Below, in pieces: positions 32,913 through 41,794 of a stretch of 64,000 nt of DNA. This DNA is from Hymenobacter chitinivorans DSM 11115 (GTDB lineage: Bacteria > Bacteroidota > Bacteroidia > Cytophagales > Hymenobacteraceae): positions 372,001 through 436,000 of the forward strand of contig NZ_PGFA01000001.1 of assembly GCF_002797555.1 (NCBI RefSeq). The letters run 5' to 3'. How positions within the stretch are numbered: position 1 is the stretch's first letter; the number at the start of each line of letters is the position of its first letter. The position numbers and the translations under genes are program-made. Under the pieces are notes generated by a model that saw only the letters and a list, made by a program, of their open reading frames with translations, made no database searches and had not been told where the DNA came from.

Positions 32913-33830
32913 TTACTCCGTACCCGCGCCCCGGTTGTAGAGCGAAATGGCCTGCTTGATGTTCTGCTGCTGCTTGCTGCCCAGCACGATGGGCACGATG
33001 GCCAGCGGAATACCGGCGTAAATGAGCGGGGAAATACCCGAGCCCGATTGGCTGGGCGCCAAAGTCGAAAACAGCCCGGCGGCTACCACACCGGCCGCGG
33101 CCACGTAGCTCAGCGTGGTGAAAGTCTGGTACTTGCGGGCCTGCATCAGCAGGGCGGCGCTGCCGGGGTTGTCGGCAGTGGCAATGCTAAGGTTGCGCAC
33201 GGTCAGGTCCTGAATCGGGCCGTTGTCCTTGCTGAAGTACTCGGTCTTGACGGTGCGGTATACCGGCCCGCCGTAGCCCCCGTAGCCGCCATAGCCCCCG
33301 TAACGGCCGTAGCCGAAGGGACTGTAGCCGTTGCCCGCGTACTGGGTGCTGGTCTGGGAATACAAACTCAGGCGGCCCACCCGGTCCCGGCGCAGCGTCG
33401 TCTCGCGCGAGGACTTGGGCAGCGTGGTGCGCACGTAGTGGCCGGTTTCGTCCTCGTAGAAGCTGATTTCACTCAGGTCCACGCGCCGCTGGTCGTCGAG
33501 CAGCAGGTAGGAGCGCCCGAAAATCGGCTGCTTGGTTTCCACGTCGTAGGCCCGGTATACGGTGCCATTCTTGAGGCCCACGGCAAAGCGGCTGTTTTCC
33601 GACGGGATAGGGGAGGCCTGAACCGGAGCAGTGGCCGGCTGCACCGGCTGGCTCGGTGGCGCCGAGAGCTGGGGCTGCTGGGAAAGCTGGGGTTGCTGCC
33701 GGGGCTGGCGCCGCGCCGAATCCGGTACGGTGGGCAGGCTGTTCAGCTCCCGCGGGGCAGTCTGGGCCAGCAGCGTGGTGGGAGTGGCCGCGCCCAGTGC
33801 TAGTAGCAGAAAATAAAAACGGAATGTCAT
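32913..33830 (-). CDS. Secreted/membrane protein with Gly-Tyr repeat, unknown function
   Basis: 305 aa from ATG 33830, with a signal peptide (FRFYFLLLALGAATPTTLLAQ). A Gln/Pro/Ser-rich segment (about 35-80) is followed by a beta-rich domain (SRFAVGLKNGTVYRAYDVETKQPIFGRSYLLLDD), a low-complexity GRYGGYGGYGGYGG stretch (about 175-190), and two C-terminal hydrophobic segments (LSYVAAAGVVAAGLFSTL and PLIYAGIPLAIVPIVLG). It was probably exported and then anchored at the C-terminus. No family recognised. The coding of the Gly-Tyr stretch is a short tandem repeat (TAnCCNCCG units) that may vary in number. Confidence 0.7.
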   Translation of the reverse strand: MTFRFYFLLLALGAATPTTLLAQTAPRELNSLPTVPDSARRQPRQQPQLSQQPQLSAPPSQPVQPATAPVQASPIPSENSRFAVGLKNGTVYRAYDVETKQPIFGRSYLLLDDQRRVDLSEISFYEDETGHYVRTTLPKSSRETTLRRDRVGRLSLYSQTSTQYAGNGYSPFGYGRYGGYGGYGGYGGPVYRTVKTEYFSKDNGPIQDLTVRNLSIATADNPGSAALLMQARKYQTFTTLSYVAAAGVVAAGLFSTLAPSQSGSGISPLIYAGIPLAIVPIVLGSKQQQNIKQAISLYNRGAGTE

Positions 33831-34030
33831 GAGAAGCAGATAGTAGTCCAACGTGGCGCCGGAAGCATGTGGGTAGGATGAAGCCCCGGCTGCGCCCCAA
33901 ACAGACCCGGCGAGCGGGCTGCCTACGGCGCTGCCTGAACACGGGCCGCGCCTCATCCATTCCCAAAGATGCCACGGCCGGGCTAATTAGTTGCAGGGTC
34001 GCCTTTTTTCAGCCGGCCCCGGTACGAAAC

Positions 34031-34071
34031 AGGCCAATACCGCGGCGCTCAAAAAGCGGCAGTATTGGCCT
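34031..34071 (-). terminator. Terminator after the CheY-like gene
   Basis: AGGCCAATACCGC pairs with GCGGCAGTATTGGCCT (one bulge) around an A-rich loop, 30 nt after the stop of the minus-strand receiver gene. Confidence 0.75.
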
Positions 34072-34100
34072 GGTAGTAAAGGTAATAGGGCTTCGAATGA

Positions 34101-34511
34101 CTACTTCAGCAGCTGCTCCAGCAGGCTGATACTGTCCACCATATCGGTGCCGGTTTCGAAGTCCAGAGGCTTGATAATGTAGCCGCTCACGCCCAGGTCC
34201 TGGGCCCGCACCCGGTCAATATCCATGGCCGAAGTGGTGGTGATAAACACCGGAATGTCGCTCAGGTCGGGGTGGCTGCGCAGCTCGGCTAAGAACTCGT
34301 GCCCGTTCATCTTAGGCATGTTCAGATCCAGCAGAATCACTTCCGGCCGGGGCTCAATCTGCTCCGCGCCATTGCGGCCCAGCAGCAGGTCCAGGGCCTC
34401 CAGGCCGTTGAAGGCCGTGTAGAGCTTGTGCTGGATACTGAACTTTTCAAAGGCCTTCTGCACGGTCATCGTGTCAAAAAAGTCATCCTCAACCAGTAGG
34501 ACCGAACGCAT
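34101..34511 (-). CDS. Single-domain response regulator (CheY/Rcp1-like)
   Basis: 136 aa, receiver domain only: acidic pair LLVEDDFFD (8-13), phospho-acceptor Asp in VILLDLNMPKMNGHEF, Thr/Ser in FITTTSAMD, and conserved Lys in YIIKPLDFE. There is no output domain, so it should signal through protein contacts or serve in a phosphorelay. It lies 77 bp downstream of a CHASE3-type histidine kinase on the same strand, which is probably its cognate kinase. Confidence 0.93.
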   Translation of the reverse strand: MRSVLLVEDDFFDTMTVQKAFEKFSIQHKLYTAFNGLEALDLLLGRNGAEQIEPRPEVILLDLNMPKMNGHEFLAELRSHPDLSDIPVFITTTSAMDIDRVRAQDLGVSGYIIKPLDFETGTDMVDSISLLEQLLK

Positions 34512-34588
34512 AGCTCAAAACGTTAAGAGGATACTTTTGCTGGCCGAGTAGGGCGCGGGCGCAGCCGAAAAACGGTGCAAGCTAGCAC

Positions 34589-36103
34589 CTAGATTGCTTT
34601 TTCGGTAACCGAAACCTTGGGCCAGGTGAAAATAAACGCCGTGCCCTGCCCCGGCTCCGAGCTGACCCGGATGCTGCCCTTCTGCTCGTCCAGAATCTTC
34701 TTGACAATGCTGAGCCCGATACCCGTGCTTTCGGCCGTGTTCCGGTCCCGCAGGGTCTGGAAAATCAGGAAGATCTTCTCGTGGTACTCCGGCGCAATGC
34801 CCGGCCCGTCGTCGGCCACGGTAAACTCGTACTCCTTTTTGGCCTCGGTGCAGCTGATGGTAATGGTGCCCTGCCCCCGGTGGTGGTACTTCACCGCGTT
34901 GCTCAGCAGGTTGGTGAACACCTGCTGCAGGCTCAGCCGGTCGGTGACCAGCACGGGCAGCTCACCGGCAATATTTACCTCAAACGTGGGCGGCACCACC
35001 AGCTCCCGCACTTCCTCCACCAGCTCGAGCACCGCTACTTCCTCCAGCTTCTGCTCGGTGCGTCCGATGCGGGCGTAGGCCAGCAGGCCGTTGATGAGGT
35101 CTTCCAGGCGCGTCAGGCGGCCTTTCATCATGCCCAGGTACTGATGCATCTGGTCCGAAAGCTCGGCCTTGAGCTCGTCCTCAATCCACTTTACCACCGT
35201 CATTACCCCGCGTAGGGGCGCTTTTAGGTCGTGGGACGTCACGTAGGCAAACTGGTCGAGCTCCCGGTTGCGGTTCTGCAGGGCGCTAAAGGTGTCGTCC
35301 AGGGTTTGGGTCATGCGGTTGAGCGAGGTGGCCAAGTTGCCCAGACTGTCCTTTTCCTTGTCTTTGATCTTGACTTTGTAGTCGCCCTGCACGACTTGGT
35401 TGGCCAGGTTTTCGATGATTTGAATGCGCTGGTTGGTGGCCTGGTTGATGGCGGCCAGCTCCTGCTGCAGCCGCTCGTTGGCCGCTATTTCCCGGGATAT
35501 TTTCTGAAACAGCCACAGGGTCATCAGAATGGCAATGGTGGCCGAGACGATGATGGTAATGGGGGCAATGGTTTCGAACACGTTTTGCTGGCGGTTGCGC
35601 TCGGCCAGCAGGGCCAGCTCGTTGGCCTTAATGTCTTCAAACAAGCCGAAAATGGCCCGCATCGTTTGCCGGCCGGTGTCCAGAATCGTCTGGGTGGTGG
35701 AGCTGGTAATCGAACGGTCCCGGTTGAGCAGCAGGCGCATGTTGCTGAATTTGCGGTCGACCAGCTGCCGCATCGAGTCCACGCGGGCGGCCTGCCGGGG
35801 GTTGTCGGCCATCATGCGGGTGAGGCGCGCAAAGCCCTGCTCTACTTCCCCCTGCGACGTTTCGTAGGTCTGCAGGTAGGAAGTATCGGCCGTGAGCAGA
35901 AAGCCCCGCACCCGCGACTCGGCGTCGCGCACCCGGGAGGTGAGCTGCTCGGCCTCCTGAATTACGCGGTAGGTATGCTCCACCTGCCGGGTTTGCACGG
36001 CCAGCTGCCGGATGCTCAGAAATGAGGCCACCGCCGTGAGCAGCAGCACGCCGGCCGCCACGGCAAAGCCCAGCAGGATTTTGGTGTTCAGGTTGAGTTG
36101 CAT
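34589..36103 (-). CDS. CHASE3-domain sensor histidine kinase
   Basis: 504 aa. TM1 (about 8-28) and TM2 (about 182-200) enclose a CHASE3 helical sensor (VRDAESRVRGFLLTADTSYLQ). After TM2 comes a HAMP-like linker with coiled coil, then a HisKA domain with the phospho-acceptor His in YVTSHDLKAPLRG and a HATPase domain with N box (FTNLLSNAVKYHH), G1 (VADDGPGIAPE) and G2 (STGIGLSIVKK). It senses a periplasmic signal of unknown nature and phosphorylates a receiver, likely the CheY-like protein just downstream. This kinase class is often found with light or stress receptors, but no chromophore site is visible. Confidence 0.95.
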   Translation of the reverse strand: MQLNLNTKILLGFAVAAGVLLLTAVASFLSIRQLAVQTRQVEHTYRVIQEAEQLTSRVRDAESRVRGFLLTADTSYLQTYETSQGEVEQGFARLTRMMADNPRQAARVDSMRQLVDRKFSNMRLLLNRDRSITSSTTQTILDTGRQTMRAIFGLFEDIKANELALLAERNRQQNVFETIAPITIIVSATIAILMTLWLFQKISREIAANERLQQELAAINQATNQRIQIIENLANQVVQGDYKVKIKDKEKDSLGNLATSLNRMTQTLDDTFSALQNRNRELDQFAYVTSHDLKAPLRGVMTVVKWIEDELKAELSDQMHQYLGMMKGRLTRLEDLINGLLAYARIGRTEQKLEEVAVLELVEEVRELVVPPTFEVNIAGELPVLVTDRLSLQQVFTNLLSNAVKYHHRGQGTITISCTEAKKEYEFTVADDGPGIAPEYHEKIFLIFQTLRDRNTAESTGIGLSIVKKILDEQKGSIRVSSEPGQGTAFIFTWPKVSVTEKAI

Positions 36104-36168
36104 AGGCTACAAACCTACGGGCTTCGGGGCAGATGCCCTAGCCACTGGCGTCGACCAGAAAATTCAGA

Positions 36169-36209
36169 ATCTATTCTGGAATCTATGACCAGCACTTTGC
36201 AGAATAGAT
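36169..36209. promoter_or_regulatory. CAGAATAGAT inverted repeat between divergent genes
   Basis: ATCTATTCTG (36169-36178) and CAGAATAGAT (36200-36209) are exact reverse complements; a third half-site, CAGAAT, sits at 36165-36170. It lies in the 185-bp gap between the kinase gene and the TrmH-like gene and is a candidate operator. Confidence 0.4.
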
Positions 36210-36255
36210 GACCGCTTCGGGAGCCGCCCAGCAAGTCACACCGCCGCCGGGTGCT

Positions 36256-36263
36256 TACCTTCG
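36256..36263 (+). promoter_or_regulatory. TACCTTCG -7-like box
   Basis: It lies 25 nt before the ATG at 36289 and fits TAnnTTTG with one mismatch. No clear -33 element. Confidence 0.4.
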
Positions 36264-36288
36264 CGGCAGTCCTTGCCCGCTTTAGCCT

Positions 36289-37095
36289 ATGCCCGCCCTC
36301 GACCCGATAACCAGTCCCCAGAATCCGCGCATCAAAAACCTGCTGCGCCTGCAGCAAAAAGCCTCCGAGCGGCGCGAGCAGCAACTCACCATCATCGAAG
36401 GTCACCGGGAGCTGACCATTGCCCACCAGGCCGGCATCGAGATTCGCAGCCTGTTTGTGTGCCCCGAGCTGGCCGGCGAGGTGCGGCAGCAGGAGCTGCA
36501 AGCCACGTTGGGCGCCCAGGTTGAGTGGTTTGCCGTGTCCAAGGCCGTCTTTGAGCGGGTGGCCTACCGGGAAGGGTCCGACGGAATCCTGGCCCTGGCC
36601 CGGCCCCCGCAGCGCCGCCTGAGCACCCTGGAGCTGCCCGCTAACCCGCTGCTGCTGATTCTGGAAGCCGTGGAAAAGCCCGGCAACCTGGGCGCCGTGC
36701 TGCGCACCGCCGATGCCGCCCGCGTCGACGCCGTCATCGTCTGCGACCCGCGCACCGACCTCTACAACCCCAACGCCATCCGCTCCAGCATCGGCTGCAT
36801 CTTCACCGTGCCCACGGTGGCCTCCACCCGGGAAGAAGTGCTGGCCTGGTGCCGGGAAAAGGGAATTCAAACCTACGCCGCGGCCCTCACGCCCACGGCT
36901 CAGCCTTATACGGAGTATGATTTCCGCGGCCCCACGGCCTTCGTGATGGGCACCGAAGCCGACGGCCTGACCCCCGAGCTGCGCGAGGCCTGCACCCATA
37001 CCATCATCATTCCCATGCGCGGCTACATCGACTCGCTCAACGTGAGCATCGCCACTGCCGTGCTTACCTTCGAGGCCGTGCGTCAGCGGCAGTAG
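36289..37095 (+). CDS. SpoU/TrmH-family RNA 2'-O-methyltransferase
   Basis: 268 aa. An N-terminal substrate-binding domain (residues 1-100: SPQNPRIKNLLRLQQK) precedes a SPOUT knot domain with the three motifs: motif 1 EAVEKPGNLGAVLRTADAA (with the conserved NxGxxxRTA), motif 2 FVMGTEADGLTPEL, and motif 3 IIPMRGYIDSLNVSIATA. The enzyme transfers a methyl group from SAM to a ribose 2'-OH in rRNA or tRNA; which nucleotide cannot be told. Monocistronic and divergent from the kinase gene. Confidence 0.93.
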   Translation: MPALDPITSPQNPRIKNLLRLQQKASERREQQLTIIEGHRELTIAHQAGIEIRSLFVCPELAGEVRQQELQATLGAQVEWFAVSKAVFERVAYREGSDGILALARPPQRRLSTLELPANPLLLILEAVEKPGNLGAVLRTADAARVDAVIVCDPRTDLYNPNAIRSSIGCIFTVPTVASTREEVLAWCREKGIQTYAAALTPTAQPYTEYDFRGPTAFVMGTEADGLTPELREACTHTIIIPMRGYIDSLNVSIATAVLTFEAVRQRQ

Positions 37096-37323
37096 CCGCT
37101 CTGGCTCCCACAACCACAACAAGGGTTAGAATAGACGGGAGAAATCCGACTGCCGCCCTCCTTTCGTACGGTAGGCAGCCCGGCGGACTATTGCATTTTC
37201 GGAAGGCCGACCACTTCCCGCAGAATCGAAAAAAAAGAAACTGCGGAGGGTAAGCTAAACATTATCAGTACCGCCGGGTTTGCATCAAACACTTCCCATC
37301 TTTTCAATTCTATTGCCCTTTTC

Positions 37324-37785
37324 ATGAAGCAATTCCTCTACTCCCTCGTGCTGCTGGCCGGCTTGGTTTCGGCTACGGCCTGCTCCAAAGATGACGACGA
37401 TACGGCTGCGGCCCCCGCGCCCCTGACGGTTTCGGGCACGCTCAGCGGCGCCCAGGAAGTTCCGGCCGTGACGTCTTCGGGTACCGGCACGGTTTCGGGT
37501 ACCTACAATAAAACCACCAAGGAGCTCAAGTACACCGTCACGTTCTCGGGTATTACGCCCACCGTCGGCCACTTCCACATCGGGGCTCCCGGCACCACGG
37601 GCCCGGTTACGCTGCCCTTCGGCTTCAACAACAGCACCAACAACGGCTTCGTGTCGCCCATCACCGGCACGGTTACGCTCAGCAACGAGCAGGCCGCGGC
37701 TTTGCTGGAAAATAAGCTCTACGCCAACCTGCACAGCGCGGCGGCTCCCAGCGGCGAAATCCGGGCCGACGTTACGGCCAAGTAG
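37324..37785 (+). CDS. CHRD-domain lipoprotein
   Basis: 153 aa with a signal peptide and a lipobox Cys at about residue 20 (VSATAC). The mature part (LTVSGTLSGAQEVPAVTSSGTG ... KELKYTVTFSGI ... GHFHIGAPGTTGP ... ANLHSAAAPSGEIRADV) is a complete CHRD domain, a beta-sandwich with a conserved HxH and a final GEIRG-like motif. Such proteins occur in many bacterial envelopes; their function is unclear. Terminator at 37823-37858. Confidence 0.92.
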   Translation: MKQFLYSLVLLAGLVSATACSKDDDDTAAAPAPLTVSGTLSGAQEVPAVTSSGTGTVSGTYNKTTKELKYTVTFSGITPTVGHFHIGAPGTTGPVTLPFGFNNSTNNGFVSPITGTVTLSNEQAAALLENKLYANLHSAAAPSGEIRADVTAK

Positions 37786-37822
37786 TATTGCGTAGCCGGC
37801 ATACGCCCGGCTCTGCTTGGTT

Positions 37823-37858
37823 AAAAAAAAGGTCTGGAGTTGCTCCAGACCTTTTTTT
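37823..37858 (+). terminator. Strong rho-independent terminator
   Basis: A7-GGTCTGGAG pairs with CTCCAGACC-T7 around a 3-nt loop. Confidence 0.95.
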
Positions 37859-37933
37859 GTGCGCGGCCGGCAGCCCATCCATTCCGCCGAATAGCCGTAG
37901 CAGGGAAAAGCACTTTCTTGAGCTTTATCAGCT

Positions 37934-38212
37934 ATGGCCGCAGAACACCGTCGATTCGAAATTCAAGGGCGCGTGCAGGGCGTATTTTTCCGCCAGAGCA
38001 CCCGCGCCGAAGCCCAGCGCCTGGGCCTGACCGGCTACGCCCGCAACAACGCCGACGGGACCGTCACCATCGAGGCTGAAGGCACTCCGGACGCCTTGGC
38101 TGCTCTGGAGGCCTGGTGCCACCAAGGCCCGCCCGCCGCCCGCGTCGATAGGGTAGAGGTGAGCCGCGGCGGAGCCGTCCAGGGCTTTGCCGACTTCAGC
38201 ATTGCCCGCTAG
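37934..38212 (+). CDS. acyP: Acylphosphatase
   Basis: 92 aa. It contains the classical GRVQGVFFRQST loop with the substrate-binding Arg, and the catalytic Asn in LTGYARNNADGTV. It hydrolyses carboxyl phosphates such as acetyl phosphate or carbamoyl phosphate. Length and order of motifs fully match the family. It is convergent with the DUF2071 gene, with 25 bp between the stops. Confidence 0.95.
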   Translation: MAAEHRRFEIQGRVQGVFFRQSTRAEAQRLGLTGYARNNADGTVTIEAEGTPDALAALEAWCHQGPPAARVDRVEVSRGGAVQGFADFSIAR

Positions 38213-38237
38213 GTCACCTGTATCGGGCTGCTGCCGC

Positions 38238-38984
38238 TCAGATGCGGCGCAGCTCCCGTACCCACACGTCCAGCGTATCGGCCGCGTGGAGCAGGGGCGG
38301 CCCCGCCGGCGTTGGCAGCCCGTGGCTTTCCACCACCGTCGACTCCCACTCGCTGAGCGTGGCCTCACGCAAGCTCCAGGGTTCATGATAGAGCTGCCCC
38401 CGCCAGAGCGTACGGCTGCCAACGGCGCGGCGCAAATCGGGCCCCGCCGTGTAAAGATGATACCGCTCGGTCAGGAAGTAAGCCAGGGTGCCCGGCGAGG
38501 CCTTGGGCAGGGCCGCGCCCGGCGTCCAGTTGGCCCGGAAGCTGGCCGGTGCTGCCCCCCGGTGCGTGCGCTGCGCCACGGCCCGGAGCGTGCCGCTGGT
38601 TTCGGCCAGGCTCATGCGGGCGTGCAGGTAGGGCAAATGAAACAGCGTGCGGGCCGCCCACACGCCCAGACTCAAGGTGGCATCCAACGACAAAAACCAG
38701 ACGCCCGGGACGCCGTCCAGGGTAGCGTAGGTGCGCACGTTCAGCTCGTGCAGATGATTCAGCCCGGGCACGGCCGGCAGCCCCAGCGGCCGGATGTGGC
38801 TCATCGTAAACGGCACCACACCCAGCCAGGCTTGGCCCTCAAACAAATCCAGCGTTAGCCGGGCCGGCAGGTAGGGTCGCAGCAGTTCCGGAGCCACCGG
38901 CCAGTGTGCAAACAGCAGCTGACTCCAGCGCTGCCGCATTAGCGGCCAGCCGGTAGGAGGGGAAAGAGAGGGTTCGAACGACAT
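38238..38984 (-). CDS. DUF2071 (YqjF-like) protein
   Basis: 248 aa. The family pattern is plain: RQRWSQLLFAHWPVAPELLRPYLP, LTLDLFEGQAWLGVVPF, LNVRTYATLDGVPGVWFLSLDA and YFLTERYHLYT. DUF2071 proteins are cytoplasmic and related to acetoacetate decarboxylase-like folds, with no proven role. Monocistronic. Confidence 0.9.
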   Translation of the reverse strand: MSFEPSLSPPTGWPLMRQRWSQLLFAHWPVAPELLRPYLPARLTLDLFEGQAWLGVVPFTMSHIRPLGLPAVPGLNHLHELNVRTYATLDGVPGVWFLSLDATLSLGVWAARTLFHLPYLHARMSLAETSGTLRAVAQRTHRGAAPASFRANWTPGAALPKASPGTLAYFLTERYHLYTAGPDLRRAVGSRTLWRGQLYHEPWSLREATLSEWESTVVESHGLPTPAGPPLLHAADTLDVWVRELRRI

Positions 38985-39056
38985 CAGAGAAACAAGCTAA
39001 GCAGCTCTACAACAAACCAAGGCCGTTAAGTAGCTGCCCGCCGCGCCACTAAAACA

Positions 39057-39090
39057 AAAAAGGGAGGCAGCCGGTGGCTGCCTCCCTTTT
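39057..39090. terminator. Strong terminator downstream of typA
   Basis: AAAAGGGAGGCAGCC and GGCTGCCTCCCTTTT form a perfect stem with a 4-nt loop, 18 nt past the typA stop on the minus strand. Confidence 0.93.
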
Positions 39091-39108
39091 GCTTAACTAA
39101 CTAGAAAA

Positions 39109-40917
39109 CTAGTCGACTTTCTTGGCCGAGCGCAGACGCTCGTTTTCGTCGAGCAGGATTTTGCGCATCCGCACCGACTTCGGCGTTACTTCCAGGTATT
39201 CATCCTTCTGGATGTATTCCATGGCTTCTTCCAGCGAGAACTGACGCTTGGGCACGATTTTCACGTTTTCGTCCGAGCCCGAAGCGCGCATGTTCGTCAG
39301 CTTCTTGCCTTTCTGGATGTTGATGGTCAAATCGTTGGGGCGGGTGTGCTCACCGATAACCTGGCCGGCGTACACTTCCTCACCCGGGTCCACGAAGAAC
39401 TCGCCGCGGTCCTGCATCTTGTCGATGGTGTACGCGGTGCCGGCACCGGTGTCCATCGAAATCAGCGAACCGGAGATACGGCCGGGAATTACGCCTTTGT
39501 AGGGCTCGTAGGCCGAGAAGCGGTGGTTCATGATGGCCTCACCGGCGGTGGCGGTCAGCACGTTGTTGCGCAGGCCAATCAGGCCGCGGGCCGGAATGTT
39601 GAACTCCAGGTGCTGCAGGTCGCCCTTGGGCTCCATGATGGTCAGCTCGCCTTTGCGCATCGTCACCAGCTCGATAACCTTACCGGCAGTTTCCTCCGGC
39701 ACGTCGACCACGAGGTGCTCGATGGGCTCCAGACGGTTGCCGTTCTCGTCCTCGCGGAACAGAACCTGGGGCTGACCAACCTGCAGCTCGAAGCCTTCGC
39801 GGCGCATGGTTTCAATCAGGACTGACAAGTGCAGAATACCGCGGCCGTACACGAGGAACGTGTCTTCCTTATCGGTTTCCTTCACGCGCAGGGCCAGGTT
39901 TTTCTCGGTTTCCTTGAACAGCCGGTCCCGCAGGTGGCGCGAGGTCACAAACTTGCCTTCTTTACCAAAGAACGGCGAGTTGTTGATCGTGAACAGCATG
40001 TTCATCGTCGGCTCGTCGATGCTGATAACGGCTAGGCCCTCGGGGTTCTCGGCGTCGGCGAGGGTGTCGCCGATGTCGAAGCCTTCGATGCCGGTTACGG
40101 CGCAGATTTCGCCGGAGCTAACTTCGGAAACCTTGTTTTTGCCCAGGCCTTCGAAAACCTGCAGCTCTTTGATTTTTACTTTCTTGATGGTGCCGTCACG
40201 CTTCACCAGGCTCATGTTGGCGCCTTCACGCAGCGTACCGCGGTGCACGCGGCCGATGGCGATACGCCCTACGAACGAGGAGTAGTCGAGCGAAGTAACC
40301 TGCATCTGGGGCGTACCGTCCAGGGTCGGAGCCGGGGGAATAGAGGCTACTACCGCGTCGAGCAGCGGGATGATGCTGTCGGTTTTTACTTTCCAGTCGG
40401 TGCTCATCCAGCCCTGCTTCGAGGAGCCGTACAGGGTCACGAAGTCCAGCTGGTCTTCGTTGGCGCCCAGGTTGAACATCAGGTCGAATACCTGCTCGTG
40501 CACCTCGTCGGGCCGGCAGTTTTCCTTGTCGACTTTGTTTACCACCACGATGGGCTTCAGGCCCAGGTCAATGGCTTTGCCCAGTACGAAACGAGTCTGG
40601 GGCATGGCACCTTCGAAGGCATCGACGAGCAGCAATACGCCGTCGGCCATCTTCAGTACCCGCTCCACCTCGCCGCCGAAGTCGGCGTGACCGGGGGTGT
40701 CGATGATGTTGATTTTAACGTCCTTATAGCGGACGGATACGTTCTTGGATACGATGGTGATACCCCGCTCGCGCTCCAGATCGTTGTTGTCGAGGATCAG
40801 GTCGTCGAACTGCTGGTGCTCGTCGAACAGCTTCGAGGCGTGAATGATCTTGTCCACGAGCGTCGTTTTGCCGTGGTCAACGTGCGCAATGATTGCGATA
40901 TTCCGAATGTTCTGCAT
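39109..40917 (-). CDS. typA: Ribosome-associated GTPase TypA/BipA
   Basis: 602 aa from ATG 40917 (MQNIRNIAIIAHVDHGKTTL). G1 is AHVDHGKTT, G3 DTPGHADFGGEVER, G4 NKVD. Then follow the EF-G-like domains II, III and V, plus the BipA-specific C-terminal domain (VYAGQVIGEHTRPNDLTINI, KKLTNMRASG). The protein binds the 70S ribosome and helps large-subunit assembly and stress or cold growth. Domain order and length are full. A TACCTTTG box lies 19 nt upstream, and a strong terminator follows, so it is its own unit. Confidence 0.97.
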   Translation of the reverse strand: MQNIRNIAIIAHVDHGKTTLVDKIIHASKLFDEHQQFDDLILDNNDLERERGITIVSKNVSVRYKDVKINIIDTPGHADFGGEVERVLKMADGVLLLVDAFEGAMPQTRFVLGKAIDLGLKPIVVVNKVDKENCRPDEVHEQVFDLMFNLGANEDQLDFVTLYGSSKQGWMSTDWKVKTDSIIPLLDAVVASIPPAPTLDGTPQMQVTSLDYSSFVGRIAIGRVHRGTLREGANMSLVKRDGTIKKVKIKELQVFEGLGKNKVSEVSSGEICAVTGIEGFDIGDTLADAENPEGLAVISIDEPTMNMLFTINNSPFFGKEGKFVTSRHLRDRLFKETEKNLALRVKETDKEDTFLVYGRGILHLSVLIETMRREGFELQVGQPQVLFREDENGNRLEPIEHLVVDVPEETAGKVIELVTMRKGELTIMEPKGDLQHLEFNIPARGLIGLRNNVLTATAGEAIMNHRFSAYEPYKGVIPGRISGSLISMDTGAGTAYTIDKMQDRGEFFVDPGEEVYAGQVIGEHTRPNDLTINIQKGKKLTNMRASGSDENVKIVPKRQFSLEEAMEYIQKDEYLEVTPKSVRMRKILLDENERLRSAKKVD

Positions 40918-40936
40918 ACAGATGGTTTTGCGGGTG

Positions 40937-40944
40937 CAAAGGTA
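40937..40944 (-). promoter_or_regulatory. TACCTTTG -7 box of typA
   Basis: On the minus strand TACCTTTG reads from 40944 to 40937, 19 nt before the ATG. There is no TTTG at the standard -33 position; the nearest is 30 nt upstream. Confidence 0.5.
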
Positions 40945-41108
40945 CGCATTTCTAATCGTAAAAGTCCGAGTTATCAAAATGTTAGCTGATTCAGGCTGAA
41001 AGGCACGGCCTTATCTAAACCGAACCGAAGCTCCGCCGCGTATGTTTCTGGTAGGAGCGGCGGCCTTGAGGGTGCTGTTCTTGCTGTGTTCACCTTCTTC
41101 CTTTACTC

Positions 41109-41669
41109 ATGCGCACCTCCTTTCTGGTCCTGCTTCTTTCTTCCCTGACGCTGGGCTCGGCCTGCTCCCAAAAACGTCAGAATCTGGCCGCCGAGAAGCC
41201 CCAGGCACCTACCCGGCCCACGTCTGCGGCCAAAGCCTACCCCAAGGCCCAGCCCGTAAGTCACCGGCCCGACGAGTTTCCGGTGCGCAAGACCGACGCC
41301 CAGTGGAAAGCCCAGCTGACCCCGGCCCAGTACTTCATTCTGCGCCAGCAGGGCACCGAGCAGGCCTTCAATAATAAATACTTCGACAACCACGAAAAAG
41401 GTTCTTACTACTGCGCCGCCGACCACAACCTGCTCTTCACCTCCGACACCAAGTTTGAGAGCGGCACGGGCTGGCCCAGCTTCTGGGCCCCGGCCACCGA
41501 CAGCAGCCTGAAAGTAACGGCCGACGACTCCCACGGCATGAGTCGCGACGAGCTGGTGTGCGCCAAGTGCGGCGGCCACCTGGGTCACGTCTTCGACGAC
41601 GGCCCCAAGCCCACCGGCCAGCGCTACTGCATGGACTCCGACGGAATGGTTTTTGAAAAGGCCAAGTAA
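41109..41669 (+). CDS. msrB: Lipoprotein methionine-(R)-sulfoxide reductase
   Basis: 186 aa. The lipobox Cys is at residue 19 (LTLGSAC), so this enzyme is anchored in the periplasm or outer membrane. The MsrB domain starts about residue 60: [12 protein letters not shown], the zinc Cys pair CAKC (151-154), and the catalytic Cys174 in QRYCMDS. The first zinc Cys pair is incomplete: C102-A-A-D105 stands where CxxC is usual. It repairs oxidised methionine in envelope proteins using thioredoxin-type partners. The Asp could still bind zinc. Confidence 0.95.
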   Translation: MRTSFLVLLLSSLTLGSACSQKRQNLAAEKPQAPTRPTSAAKAYPKAQPVSHRPDEFPVRKTDAQWKAQLTPAQYFILRQQGTEQAFNNKYFDNHEKGSYYCAADHNLLFTSDTKFESGTGWPSFWAPATDSSLKVTADDSHGMSRDELVCAKCGGHLGHVFDDGPKPTGQRYCMDSDGMVFEKAK

Positions 41670-41794
41670 AAGTGCCCGATATTTGTAGTGCCAGGCAGCC
41701 CGCTGACTCGTTCGGCGGGCTGCTATGTTATCCGGCCCGGCTGACTTCTTGCCCGGCAGGCCCCGCCTTTTGTTTCGCTTTTAACTGCGTACTT

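Noticed and set aside
34101..36103. Phytochrome-type light receptor system, suggested by the Rcp1-like receiver
   Set aside because: The kinase has a CHASE3 sensor and no chromophore-binding Cys/GAF domain.
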